From: Podaxis mareebaensis
Taxonomy: Eukaryota > Basidiomycota > Agaricomycetes > Agaricales > Agaricaceae
DNA: 64,000 nt
Direction of reading: 5' to 3'
Assembly (NCBI GenBank): GCA_018524725.1
Contig: JAEUWP010000034.1
Span: forward strand, 1 to 64,000
In this document: positions 20,111-30,516 of the stretch, piece by piece
Layout: every line of letters begins with the position of its first letter
Position numbering within the stretch: position 1 is the stretch's first letter
The notes under the pieces: generated by a model
The model's database searches: none
Told to the model about the DNA's origin: nothing
The model's input: only the letters and a program-made list of their open reading frames with translations
Position numbers and translations under genes: made by a program

Positions 20111-23110
20111 ATGAACCCCCAACACCTGCAGCAACCACAACAACCACCAACCAATATGCCTCAGCAGAGCAGCACAAGTGGCTCTACACCAACACCCACA
20201 TTTCAAGGACCCTTGACAGGTCCTGGGAGGGGGAGGGAGCTGATGGACATGACCTCAGACCCCATTCCAATGTTCATGAGCCATTCTGAACACCAGCAAG
20301 GATCCCAGGACCCTCATTGCACACTATTGTTGATGATACCAACATCGATGCATCCACAACCCCAATTCGAACAGTGGCCGAATCAACAATTCAGCCACCC
20401 CCAATTCAATCCCTATCCACAGGGTTATCCAAACCCTGCATACTACCCCCTTCCGCTGCTGACATACCCACAACCATTGGCAATGCTGTTCCATTATCCA
20501 CCACCACCAACTGCACCCCAGCTGGCCCATCACTACCCAAACATGCCAAGTGAATACACTCAACAACTAGCTCTCCCCACACCCTCGACGACACCTGGAT
20601 CATCGAGAGCAAAAGGTAAACAATGCATCTCGGAGCAAGATCTGCTCCAACAACAATATGAGGAACAGAGTTCAGACCTCATATCCCAATTACAGGAGGC
20701 TGGTCTGAATGACCACCTCATTGACACAATTGACCCATTTGACAAGTCAATCAACCAAGTTCTTATTGAACTTGTTGAAATAATACAAAACAAAAATGCA
20801 CACATCAGCATCCTCAAAGGATGCCTTCAATGCCTCAATGATACTCTCACGACCTTGCAACAATCATGAGAGTATGAACTTGAGTCCATGGTCTGTGCAT
20901 CAAAAAAGAGAGCCCTGTCCAGCTCTCTAACACCTCCTAGTGGAGCTGCCATGGCTCCACTACAACCACAACAACCTACATCGAGCTCATCAGCTCGACC
21001 AAGATCATACACATCAGCTGCAAGTACCCTGATGACTCGCACTGCATCTACATCCTCATCTAAGACTAAGCAACTTCCTACCACCTCTAAGAAGGCAAGT
21101 GCCCCAAGCACTCACTCAAATACAACTTCATCAAAGACTAGTGTGATTAACACTAGTCAAGACACATCATCCAAGAAGTCATCTAAATGAAGACAACAAG
21201 ACTCTCCTGTAAGGATGACCGACAAGTCGGTCACCTTGGAACCAGATGTCACCCTTACCTATGATGATGTCCTGATGGATGATGCCCTGCTCTCCCCAGT
21301 GACTGCATCTGAGCAGTCACTGCATACTGAAGAACTACCATCAGGACCTGGGATCCCAGGTCCCACCTCCCCTACCTGCAACTACAGACCACTCATCTTG
21401 GTCCATCTTCCCACCAAACTCAAGGATGCTCCTTGAGTTGTTCCTGACTACCTCATGGCTGAGGATGTGACCCCCATGTCCTCTAGCAATGAGGAAGATG
21501 CCACTGAAGACTTTAAACCCAAAAAGGGAAAGAAGAAGGCACCCCAACTGTCAACCTCAAGGTTGACATCCTGACCTATCATCCACAACCTACCAGGTTG
21601 TAATGGCATCATCCCACCCATGTGGGGGCTATGGCAACATAGCCAAGTCTGCAGCCATGAACACAACAACAACATGCAGAACATGTTGTCACAATGAGTT
21701 CACTATTCACGGTGAACCAACACTGTGTTCACCAGAGTCACTGCTACCAACACCACAATGGCAGAATATAAGGGCTGGGAGTTTGAAATCCCGACCAACC
21801 ATCCAGTATACAAGGCAGCCCAACGCAGACTGCCTATGACACCCCGAGAAGCAGAGAAGCTGATTAAGCTTCTCAATAATCACCACACCAAAGCTGAACA
21901 CAGAGCTGAGGCATACCACCTCCTGACTGAGCTATACAAGATAGCTCAGTGCACAGAGGAGGAACACCATGACGATGTGATGATCTTCCTGCTGCATCAT
22001 AGTGGCTTCCACCCAGACACTCACCCATCTGGGATCACAACTGAAATCAGGGAAGAACACCAGTTGTTGCAAGTGTACAAACAAGCTTGTGTATCAAATC
22101 CAAGAAACCGGACTCAAGGCATGGGCTTTACCCAACCCACAGGGGCTGGTCTCTTCAATATCGACCAAGATGGTTGATATCTTCTTACTCATAGTCAACC
22201 TGGATCTAATAATCCAGTCAATGGCATCCTGTTTGAGCATAGACAGCTCATACATCATCGAACCACATTCAGGTACAGCCTAGCTCATTTCTTTGGGCCA
22301 CCTGAGCATGGACCTAATCACACCAGCCAGGTGAGATTCACCCAGCTCTCTGCTGTCCTAGTCACATCACCACAACTTTATAGAGAATATATTGAGTATT
22401 GGAACACTCGACATCCTGAATGCCCCTTTGTCCCACAACCAGGACCAACATGCTATTTTCGATCACTTGACATTGACAATAGTCAAGTGCCAAATATGAA
22501 CCTTGACACCATCACTGAGGTTCTCATCCACAACAGAGTTGACCTGTCCTGGGTCGACCATGCTTACCTCTTCAGGATCCATTACTTGGATCAATCCTAT
22601 ACTGGTGAACCTAGTTACCAGTCCATGTATCATGACTAGGATGATGAATGCATCTGTTGTCTCGACCTATATGGACCACCCCCTGCCATCAAGAGATGGG
22701 ATGGGTGGTTCTACCCCAACAACCACGACCTTCTCAGGTCGTACTTTTTTGAGCAATGTGAGTTCCTTCGTATGGTGAAGGAAATGCAAGATGACCCCAG
22801 CTGGCTTAAAGCAGGGGGCCCTACTCACTTCTGCCTCCTAAGTAAGTGGAAGTACCCATCCCATTTGCTCACACTGACAACTGCCCCAGCAGTTGCCAGC
22901 CCTAGTAGATCAACTCTAATTCCTGTTGTCAGTGAGGCCACTGTCGAGGATCACCCCTCAACTGAAACCCAACTCATGGAGGTGGATCACTCTACCTCTG
23001 ACCACACACTTGACAGAAGAAGATTGTCTACTAATACCAGTGATGACAACATCTCATCATCAAACAAATCAACCCCTAAGGCTGGAGGGAGCTCACTACC
23101 TCTGGCCTAA
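20111..23110 (+). pseudogene. Element C ORF 3: long post-pol reading frame (about 1,000 codons)
   Basis: A single frame from MNPQHLQQPQQP at 20,111 to a TAA at 23,108, interrupted by about nine stops, eight of them TGA (20,867, 21,188, 21,434, 21,572, 21,695 and 21,707, 22,175 and one more region) and one TAG (22,637, where B has TGG). Order: Pro/Gln/Tyr-rich region, coiled-coil-like segment (LLQQQYEEQSSDLISQLQEAG ...), Ser/Thr-rich basic linker, acidic stretch (SSNEEDATEDF), then a region conserved with B (WEFEIPTNHPVYKAA, PREAEKLIKLLNNHH, EVLIHNRVDLSWVDH, RWDGWFYPNNHDLLRSYFFEQ). No similarity to known envelope or enzyme motifs that I can recognise. No signal peptide or membrane segment. Confidence 0.75.
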
Positions 23111-23479
23111 AAATCCCTATTATTCGACAATGGAGTGACCTTACATTGCTCCATCAAAACTATCATGAATCCTGAGCCTCACTGCTCAAATCGTCTTGTC
23201 AAACACTGGTCAGGCTTCACAGTCTGACCCCAATATCTGGCTGAGTCTAATGACAAGGCCCCACCTGTGACCAGCTGAGGAACACCTATTACCTCGGCTC
23301 CAATACCATACTATGGACCGAGCGACCTAGTCATCTCAGTCTCAACATCACTTGACTAGCTGAGCGACCCAGTTGTCTCAGCCCTATACCCAGCACATAC
23401 AACTGAGCTGTCTAGCTGTCTCAGTCATATACCCATTCCTTTTATTATTCCATTAATTTATTAATCCTCCTTCAACTCT
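23111..23479 (+). other. Element C 3' untranslated region
   Basis: No reading frame I would support. Continues from the TAA of ORF 3 to the hairpin and polypurine tract. Contains repeated phrases such as gagcgac / gagctgtc followed by cagtctcagtcatat, and short inverted repeats like those in the rest of the element. Confidence 0.6.
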
Positions 23480-23511
23480 ACGAGACCATGTAATGGTCTG
23501 GAGGGGGGGTG
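23480..23511 (+). promoter_or_regulatory. Polypurine tract of element C with adjacent hairpin
   Basis: AGACCAT-gta-ATGGTCT stem-loop at 23,483-23,500 is followed at once by ggagggggggtg and the LTR. Homologous arrangement in B (6,464-6,500). Confidence 0.75.
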
Positions 23512-23761
23512 TGTAAGGGTATCCCCTTGCACAAGAATAAAATCAATTAACCCATATGCTACCATTAAGTACTCCGGCAACTCATTCCCTTCATGTTCAT
23601 CCATCACCCCATCATTGTTTGTGTACAATATGTAATTAGGGCACTTCGGCTGTCCCACGAGGACAACTGACTTTAGCTTGTGCCACATAGTCCCAATATA
23701 TGGGTTTAAACTACTTGGTGTGAGTGTGAAGTCAACTTACAGTAAAGCAACTGGCTTTACA
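23512..23761 (+). repeat. 3' LTR of element C (250 bp)
   Basis: TGTAAGGGTATCC ... GGCTTTACA, same ends as the 5' LTR, followed by the TSD gtgtc at 23,762-23,766. Confidence 0.94.
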
Positions 23762-26700
23762 GTGTCCCACAATTTTGTGGGCCTTTGTCAGTACCTGGGT
23801 TATGAGTTGCCTGTCATTTGGAATACATATGACTTGGTCTCCTAGGGGAGTTTTCTTCATGATCACTCCTCAGTTATCCACAGAGAAGTCTCTATACTTC
23901 TCTGGGGATTGTTTGACTATACTCATTAATGAATCTGCATTGTAGCCAGTGATGACTTTATCAATGAAGTTGTCTCCAATAGTGAAATTGGTGGTGTTAC
24001 CAGTTGCAGAGAGTGACTCACCAAGGGTTATTCCCTTGGTTTTGTGTTTTTGTGTCGAGAGTTTTGCTCGGCCAGCATCTGGTTCTACAGCATGGAGGGT
24101 GGCTGCCTCTTGAAGCTCTTCAGCTTCAATATCTTGTTGTTCACACTTTTCTTGGAGTCTGGTGCTTTGCCTGACTCCTTCGTCATTCATGGCTGCCAGT
24201 CGATCTTGCAGACATTGTATCTCTGCTTGTCTTGGTGCTGGCAAATTGTCTCCTTTGGGGTCAATACAAAAGTCAGCCTGTACATACTCCCCACTGGGGT
24301 GCTCTTCCCCTGGTTGATCACTCTTGTAGTATTGCAAGAGACAGTTGGCGATCTTGTTGCATTCTCCTTTGATGTAGGTTATGTCAAAGTCGAACCTCGA
24401 CATATAGTCAAGCCATCATCATTGTTAGCTCGACAATTTCGATTGAGTTTTGAAAAACTCAAGTGCTTTATGATTGGTAATGATGTGGATGCAGTAGCCC
24501 ACCAGCTTATCCTCCCACTTCAGTAATGCTTTGAGGATAGCCAACATTTCAGGTTCATGCACAGCATAGTTCTGCTGTGCTGCAGAGAACTTTTTGGTCA
24601 TGAATCCTGCTGGACGACAGTCCACCCAGCTGGGACCTTGTCCATACATGGCACTGACACCAGTTTTCGAAGCATCACAGATAACCCATATGGGTTCTCT
24701 GTTCTTCAGATCTATCGGTCAGATCACAGGTGTTTTACAACAGATGCATTTGATCATATCAAAGCATCTCTGATGTAATGGTCACCAGTGGAATGGCGTT
24801 CCATTCTGTGTTATGGCCATTAATGGGCCAGTATATGCAGTTACATCTGGCAGAAAGTTGGACACATAATTAACAAGTCTGACAAATTTCTGCACATCAT
24901 TATAGTTGCAAGGGATTCTCCACTCGCGGATCTGGGATAGTTTATCAGTATCAGGGTGGATACTGTTATTGTCTATTACATGACTGAGACAGTCTACTCA
25001 GTCTGCATACAGTTCTACCTTTGACTCTTTGATGTAGAGCTGTTGTTGGCAGAGTCAGTCTAATATGAGCTGTAGATGCTGCTCATGTTCCTCCACAGAA
25101 TTAGAAAATATAAATATATCGTCCAGGTATACATGGACAAATATGCTGATGACATCTCTAAAAATAGCTGTCATCAATCTTTGGAACATGGCAGGGGTGT
25201 TACAGTCCCCTTGCTGCATGATATTACTGACATAGGTTCCCACAATGGTGGAGAATGCTGTTTTCTCCACATCCTTGGGTCGGACTCTAACCTGTTCATA
25301 TGCATCGGCTAGATCAATCTTAGAGTGATATCTTGCTCTAGCCACATCTTTGCAGATTACTTCTTGACCAGGTAAAGGAGTTACATCCTTTACTGTGTTA
25401 TCATTTTGCTCCTTCGCATCAATGACTGTATGCAGTCATCCATCCTTCTTGGGGATGCAAAGCAAAGGGGCTGCTTGCATAACATTGTGGGGTTCCCACC
25501 ACCCTGCATCAACATAATGGTTGAGTTTTACATGGAACTCCTCCCATAATGACTGCGGGCATCTGGGCAAGTGATAGTTATATCACTTGTTCTCATTGAT
25601 GAGGTGAATCTCATGATTCACCTCTCAGAATGGGGATAGGCGAGATGGTGTTCCCTGCATCATATCGTGGTAGTCACACATCAACTGTTGCTTAATCTGC
25701 AGTATCTTGCACTGGTTTTGGTCACCCAAATTATCAGGTGGTTTCTTTGTTTTGAATTGAGCACACATGTCCTTGATTCATTTTATGCAGTCATCTTCCA
25801 TTGGTAGGCAGATGACTGTCATACTATGGACATAGTCCCTGAGAGACCACTTGGGGTACCTTATCCTGGTGAATTCTTCTGTGTGGACAATATTGTCCAC
25901 ACTGCTTGGGGTGTATCCTGTAGACAGTGGGTATCCGTCTGCAGGTCATTTCATTGACCAGATGCCTGATACCATGGCATTCCATTTGTCAGGCATCTGC
26001 AGGTCATAGTACCAGTCATACATTGCCTTGACGACTGGTGTTTCAATGAGCCATTTGTGGACTGGTGGTCCTCACTTTTGACAAGCTAGTAACTTGTCTT
26101 TGACTGAGACGATAGGGTGAAATTTAGGTTCACTCACATATTGTGGGTGGGGGAGTTTCTCCCCATGGTCTTCATTTCTTGTCCTCAAGGGAATCTCCTC
26201 GAGGATATGGGGATAAATGTGGGGGAGTTTTTCCCCAGCGTGTATTCCACTTGCTTCGGTGACATCCTCTACCATCACTCGATCTTTAGTGGGCTCTTTG
26301 CCTCCATATAGTCATGTTGACTGATGTTTATCAGTCAAACAATGGCGACAGAGCTGCATATCTGAATTACTGATGGTGTCAGTAGCTGGGATGCTGACTC
26401 CATCAATGATCACTGCTCGATTCTCGAAGTTGAGCTTCACTTTATGCTGATGCATAAAGGGAGTTCCGATAATCATGTCATAGCAATCAAAGTTCACTAT
26501 GTCAAGGTACAATGAGGTTTTTATAGGCCTGACTGTTAATTCAACAGTCGTGCCATACTTCACAGTGGATCTACTACCAACTGTGCCCAGTTGGAGTGTG
26601 TGCGGATCTTCTAATTCACTGACTTTAACATCAGCAATTTGAGCAAAGGTGGGGGTCATTCCAGAGGTCATACTCCCTGAATCCCAGAGCATCCAGGCCT

Positions 26701-26811
26701 TGATGCTGTTAATGCTGATATATGATGTGAGACATTGCTTCTCGCAAGGGGCAATCTGTGGGCATAATATCTTCCCTTTGTTGGTTCGAAGAGTGACTCT
26801 TTGAACCCATT
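23762..26811 (-). pseudogene. Element B pol: protease, RT, RNase H
   Basis: Minus-strand counterpart of C 15,727-18,720. Seen: DSGSMTSGMTPTFAQ (protease) near 26,680, RT with LADAYEQVRV and VHVYLDDIFIFSN near 25,130, RNase H ITNHKALEFF (Asp changed to Asn) near 24,470 and a spacer to the integrase zinc region, ending AHKIVGH at 23,762 where element C was inserted. Numerous stops, mainly TGA. The RT segment MARARYHSKIDLAD (25,345-25,055) is the longest open piece. Confidence 0.87.
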
Positions 26812-29503
26812 GATTTCAAGGCTCATCTTCCTTGGGGTAATCAGTGAGTGCATTTATTTCACTCTCTGCAGGAGTATCATCAATACTTGTGAGGAAGTTC
26901 ATGTCCTCGCTATCAGACCCATAGTCAGACTCAATGATGGTTACTTTGGCATACCCATCTTCCGAGGCTTGTGTTGACACATGATCTTCGTCAATGTCAT
27001 CCTCCTCTTCTTCATAATCAGGCCAGTCATCTTCTGCCTGATCATTGTCTTTTTCTCCTGTGTGCAATACTCTGTCTTCAGGTATCGCTGTATGAGCTGC
27101 TTGAATCTGTGAGGGTTTACCCTTCAAAGGGCACTTGTCCAAGCTAGCATAATGGTTTCTGCCACAGCGATAACATTTTATGGCATTGGTAGGTTTATTG
27201 GCATTGTGGTCCAGTGGTTTACTGGGCTGCCTCGCACCTTGGTGGTTGCTCGACTTGTAATCCAGTTGAGCTGTTTTGTTTTTTGAGTCATGTGAGAGTT
27301 GCTGTAACTCTTGAATGTGCATTTGCTTTCACCCATTCACTACCTTTTTGGGTACAAATGCCATTCAAGATCTAGATTGCTCTCGAATCAGTACTGGGCA
27401 ATTATTATGCATCAGGGGATCTACTCCCCTGTTATTCAGATGAAGAGCCTGCTGGTAGTATGACATCAGTTTCCATTGGCTTTCATATGAGACCATGTAG
27501 GCGAGGAACTTGTCTAGCAAGTTCGCTTCAGGGGACAGACCTCGATGAAACAGCAGGTCTGTCCTCATGTCCTCAGGTATTCCTTCTAGGAATAACTTGA
27601 TGAGGGTGTAATCATCAGGGTGCACAGTCATGCACTGTGCATTGTCCATGATGGAGTCATAGTATCCCTGTACTCCAATGCGAGGATTATAACAGACTCA
27701 TTTGAGTCCTTCTCTCGCTTCATGCATGGATGTAGGTAGCATGAAGTGATCATACAGAGTGAGGATTGCCTCCTCGAAAGTCCAATCAAACTTGGTTCAA
27801 TTAACATTTATAATGTGCTGAACGATCATTCATTTGGCCTCTCCAGCTAGGTGGTAAGGTAGGGTATACAGGCACAGCCTGTCCCTTGCATGATCCATTC
27901 CACCTAGACCTTTTAATGCAAGGTCTAGGCAGAGTGTGGATACGAAGTTTTTGAGGTCACTAAACCTCGGACTTCCACTGTAAGGCTCCAGGCCTTTCTC
28001 AGTGGGGGGTTTTCCATTTCCAGGCCTGTACCCCTCTGGGAATTCAAAAGGTTGTGAGAGGTACTCTCAGATAGTTGCACTCAATCAATTGTGCATTAGT
28101 CGTGTGTGGTTGCAAATGGTGTTTGCAATGCCTGGGGACCCAAAGGTCAGTGGTGCATCTCTAATGAGGGAATATCCTCACCTTGGTCTTTCAGGGGGTT
28201 GGTATAATTCCTCCCCTTCATCAGATCCTTCCTCTTGATGACATCCACAACTGGTCGGTGGTCATGGTACTGCTCCTCTTAGTGCAGCTGCATGAGCCAT
28301 GGGTGGTGGTAACAATGGTCGTTGAGGATGCAAGGCTCCTTGCCTTAGGTCATTATCATCCAAGACATCCCCGTCTACAGGGGTTGTTCCTATGAACTGG
28401 ATGCCTTGGTCTGGTATTTTCAACCTTCCATATAGTTGAATATCTTCATTCCACATCTGCTGGAGTGCCACTCGATCACTCCAGTATTCTGCACATTCTA
28501 TACTGGGCTTGGATGGCCCAGTTTCAAACCACTTTTCTCTCTCACCTCCACTCAGGTTAAGATCAATTTTAACAGAGTGCTTTTCTGAACTCTGTATAGG
28601 TCTTGGTTGAGCGATAGAGGCATGGGGGATCACCCTATTGAGGGTGGTCAGCACTTGTGTTTGGCTTTCTAGATGACAAGAGTATTTGTTGTCATTTTCA
28701 CCAATCTTTTGAGGGGTGAACAGCTCATCTAAGGCTTGTTGGGTCAAGTATGTTGTGATACTTGACTCTGAAGGGGTTGGTTCTGCAGAGGATGATGTTC
28801 CTCTGATCAGTGCTTTTCCTTTGTCAAGGGTGCCACCAAGTGCCACTGTAGGGTTGGCATCAGATGGTGATTCTACCCATGAAAGAGGGTTGTACAGGTG
28901 CTCATCACCTGTGTTATCCATTTCTTTCCTTGATCGAGCTGTAGGCATGGCTCGATAGATTTCATTCATGGGGGTTTCAGGTCATTCCCCTTTATGTTGC
29001 TTTGCTGCCTTATACAGTGAAGCAAGTCATTTAATTGTTTTACATAGGAGATTCTTATACATCTCCAATGTAGGGTCTATTGGTATATCCATCGAGCTCT
29101 TAAACAGCTCAATGGTATATTCTTCTGCATGGAATCGTAGTTCTGCCCTTCTTACAGGGCTTTCAACATGATTCATGTCGAAAATGAGGGAAATTCTTTC
29201 TTTGAGTGTATATAATTCACTTGATATTGCAGTGTTAAATTCAGGCAATGGTGCCCTGTTGAGTGATGATGGTTGCTCGCTCTCCTCTTCTATTGGTGGC
29301 AGAGTATGTGAATTGCTTCTGGCTGTGGTATTAGATCCCATAGTCAGATTCTCTGTGTTATGTTGACTATTGTCAATGGGTTCTAATTTAAATAGTCTGG
29401 AGTGGGGATAATTTCCCTTTCCTCCATTATTGTCAGTGCAGCTACTGCCACTAGGTAGTGAATCTGATGTGTTATCACATCGAAGCTTGTTGGGCATTGT
29501 CAT
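26812..29503 (-). pseudogene. Element B gag
   Basis: Starts MTMPNKLRCDN at 29,503, 83 bp inside the 5' LTR. A one-base difference puts the upstream ATG seen in C out of frame. Recognisable: LYTLKERISLIFDMNH, RRAELRFHAEEY (CGA where C has TGA), MNEIYRAMPTARSRK (CGA where C has TGA), FPEGYRPGNGKPP, zinc knuckle CYRCGRNHYASLDKC near 27,160 and an acidic tail (EEEEDDIDED). Broken by TGA stops and a shift near 28,260. Confidence 0.85.
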
Positions 29504-29585
29504 TCTTGGTTGCCATGTGTATGCAGTGGTTAGATGTTATAGGGTGTTTTGCTCATGCATTAGTCCACTCGGTGAACTAAAAAAA

Positions 29586-29826
29586 TGTAAAGCTTTATGC
29601 TTTACAGTTGGAAGACCTCACGCTCATGCCAAATAGTTCAAACCCATATATTGGGAGACTATGTGGCACAAGCAAAGGTCAGTTGTCCCCAACAACTGAA
29701 GTGCCCTAATAAACAGTAGCTACAAATATGTGATGGAGTGATGGGTAAACAAGAATGGTAGCAAAATATAACACAGTGACATGGGTTAATTGATTTTTGA
29801 ATTAAATGTAAGGGCATGCCCTTACA
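29586..29826 (-). repeat. 5' LTR of element B (241 bp)
   Basis: Plus-strand ends TGTAAAGC and CCCTTACA. Palindrome TGTAAGGGCATGCCCTTACA at 29,807-29,826 and stem TGTAAAGC-tttat-GCTTTACA at 29,586-29,606. The TSD acacc follows at 29,827. Confidence 0.93.
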
Positions 29827-30206
29827 ACACCAATGGTGGCACTTGGCTCTCATCTGGCCTTGGCACTGACCCTAATCTCTGCACACACTTCACCCACTGC
29901 ATAACCGACCACATGCCCATTGGCACCTTCAGACAGTGCTTCTTCCCAGGGCACTATATCACCTCCTGCCCATGCAGTGAGGAACTTGAAACTCGGGACC
30001 ACATCATCCACCATTGTCCCCTTTACCATTGGCCTTATGGTATTTGTATGAATATCTTTTGGCTCATCGAGTTCCTTCACGAAAACCCAGCAGCCTTTTC
30101 CTTTGCTGACCAGATACAAGGACCAATTACTTTTGAGGATTACAACACTCAACAGCTTACTCGACGAGAGAGGCTGGCTTTACATGGCACTCCTGATGTT
30201 CACTAA
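29827..30206 (+). pseudogene. LINE-1 right fragment: C-terminal zinc region of ORF 2
   Basis: Continues the LINE-1 frame across element B: PLELKYT joins NGGTWLSSGLGTDPN. Ends LALHGTPDVH and TAA at 30,204. Contains the zf-RVT-like cluster CPCSEELETRDHIIHHCPLY (CXC ... HX4C) close to the C-terminus, as in other fungal LINE ORF 2 proteins. At 30,160 the sequence reads CGA CGA where LINE-2 has TGA TGA. Confidence 0.88.
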
Positions 30207-30482
30207 AGGGTCTTTTCCTTTTCCTTCTCTTATGTATGCTTGCCTCTTGCTAGCTCCATCTCTCCCCCCCCACTTCCTTTTCATTGTTCCCTTTTTTCTA
30301 TCTCTTTGATTAGTTGTACATCATATCTTGTGTTGGTTGTCTTGTTGCTAGCTCCCTCACTCCCCTTCCTCATTCTTCTTCTCTTTCTTTTCTCTCTGTT
30401 TCTTTCTCATGTCTGTAGGTTCCGGTTCTTGGGGCTGCTATCACACACCCATTTGTAGTAGCTAGTCTATTGCAATAAATGT

Positions 30483-30514
<32 letters not shown>
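30207..30514 (+). other. LINE-1 3' untranslated region and poly-A tail
   Basis: No gene. Pyrimidine-rich 3' UTR ending tagtagctagtctattgcaataaatg..., with AATAAA near 30,475, then 26 A at 30,489-30,514. The same tail sequence ends LINE-2 and the 72-bp insert. After the poly-A, element F sequence begins. Confidence 0.9.

Positions 30515-30516
<2 letters not shown>

Larger units (their letters stand above)
12651..23761 (+). mobile_element. Ty3/gypsy element C, full length (11,111 bp), inserted in element B
   Basis: Plus-strand retroelement with 250-bp LTRs at both ends, TSD gtgtc, and gag, protease, RT-RNase H, integrase-chromodomain, long ORF 3 and a polypurine tract in order. It sits head-on inside its own relative B (minus strand). 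All domains are recognisable but carry stops, nearly all TGA, and the integrase has lost active-site residues, so C is not autonomous. Short perfect inverted repeats are found throughout, coding and non-coding (see findings). Confidence 0.95.
6223..29826 (-). mobile_element. Ty3/gypsy element B, complete but nested-into (about 12.5 kb without C)
   Basis: Minus-strand LTR retrotransposon bounded by 241-bp LTRs (6,223-6,463 and 29,586-29,826) and a 5-bp TSD acacc. Order in its own direction: 5' LTR, gag, protease, RT-RNase H, [element C inserted], integrase-chromodomain, ORF 3 [interrupted by the insert at 7,141-8,508], polypurine tract, 3' LTR. It is inserted in LINE-1. The reading frames carry many stops and shifts, so it is dead. 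Sister of element C at about the level where protein identity is obvious throughout. Confidence 0.92.

Noticed and set aside
30240..30458. Hydrophobic Leu/Ser/Phe frames near 30.3 kb
   Set aside because: Pyrimidine-rich 3' UTR of LINE-1; hydrophobicity follows from base composition.
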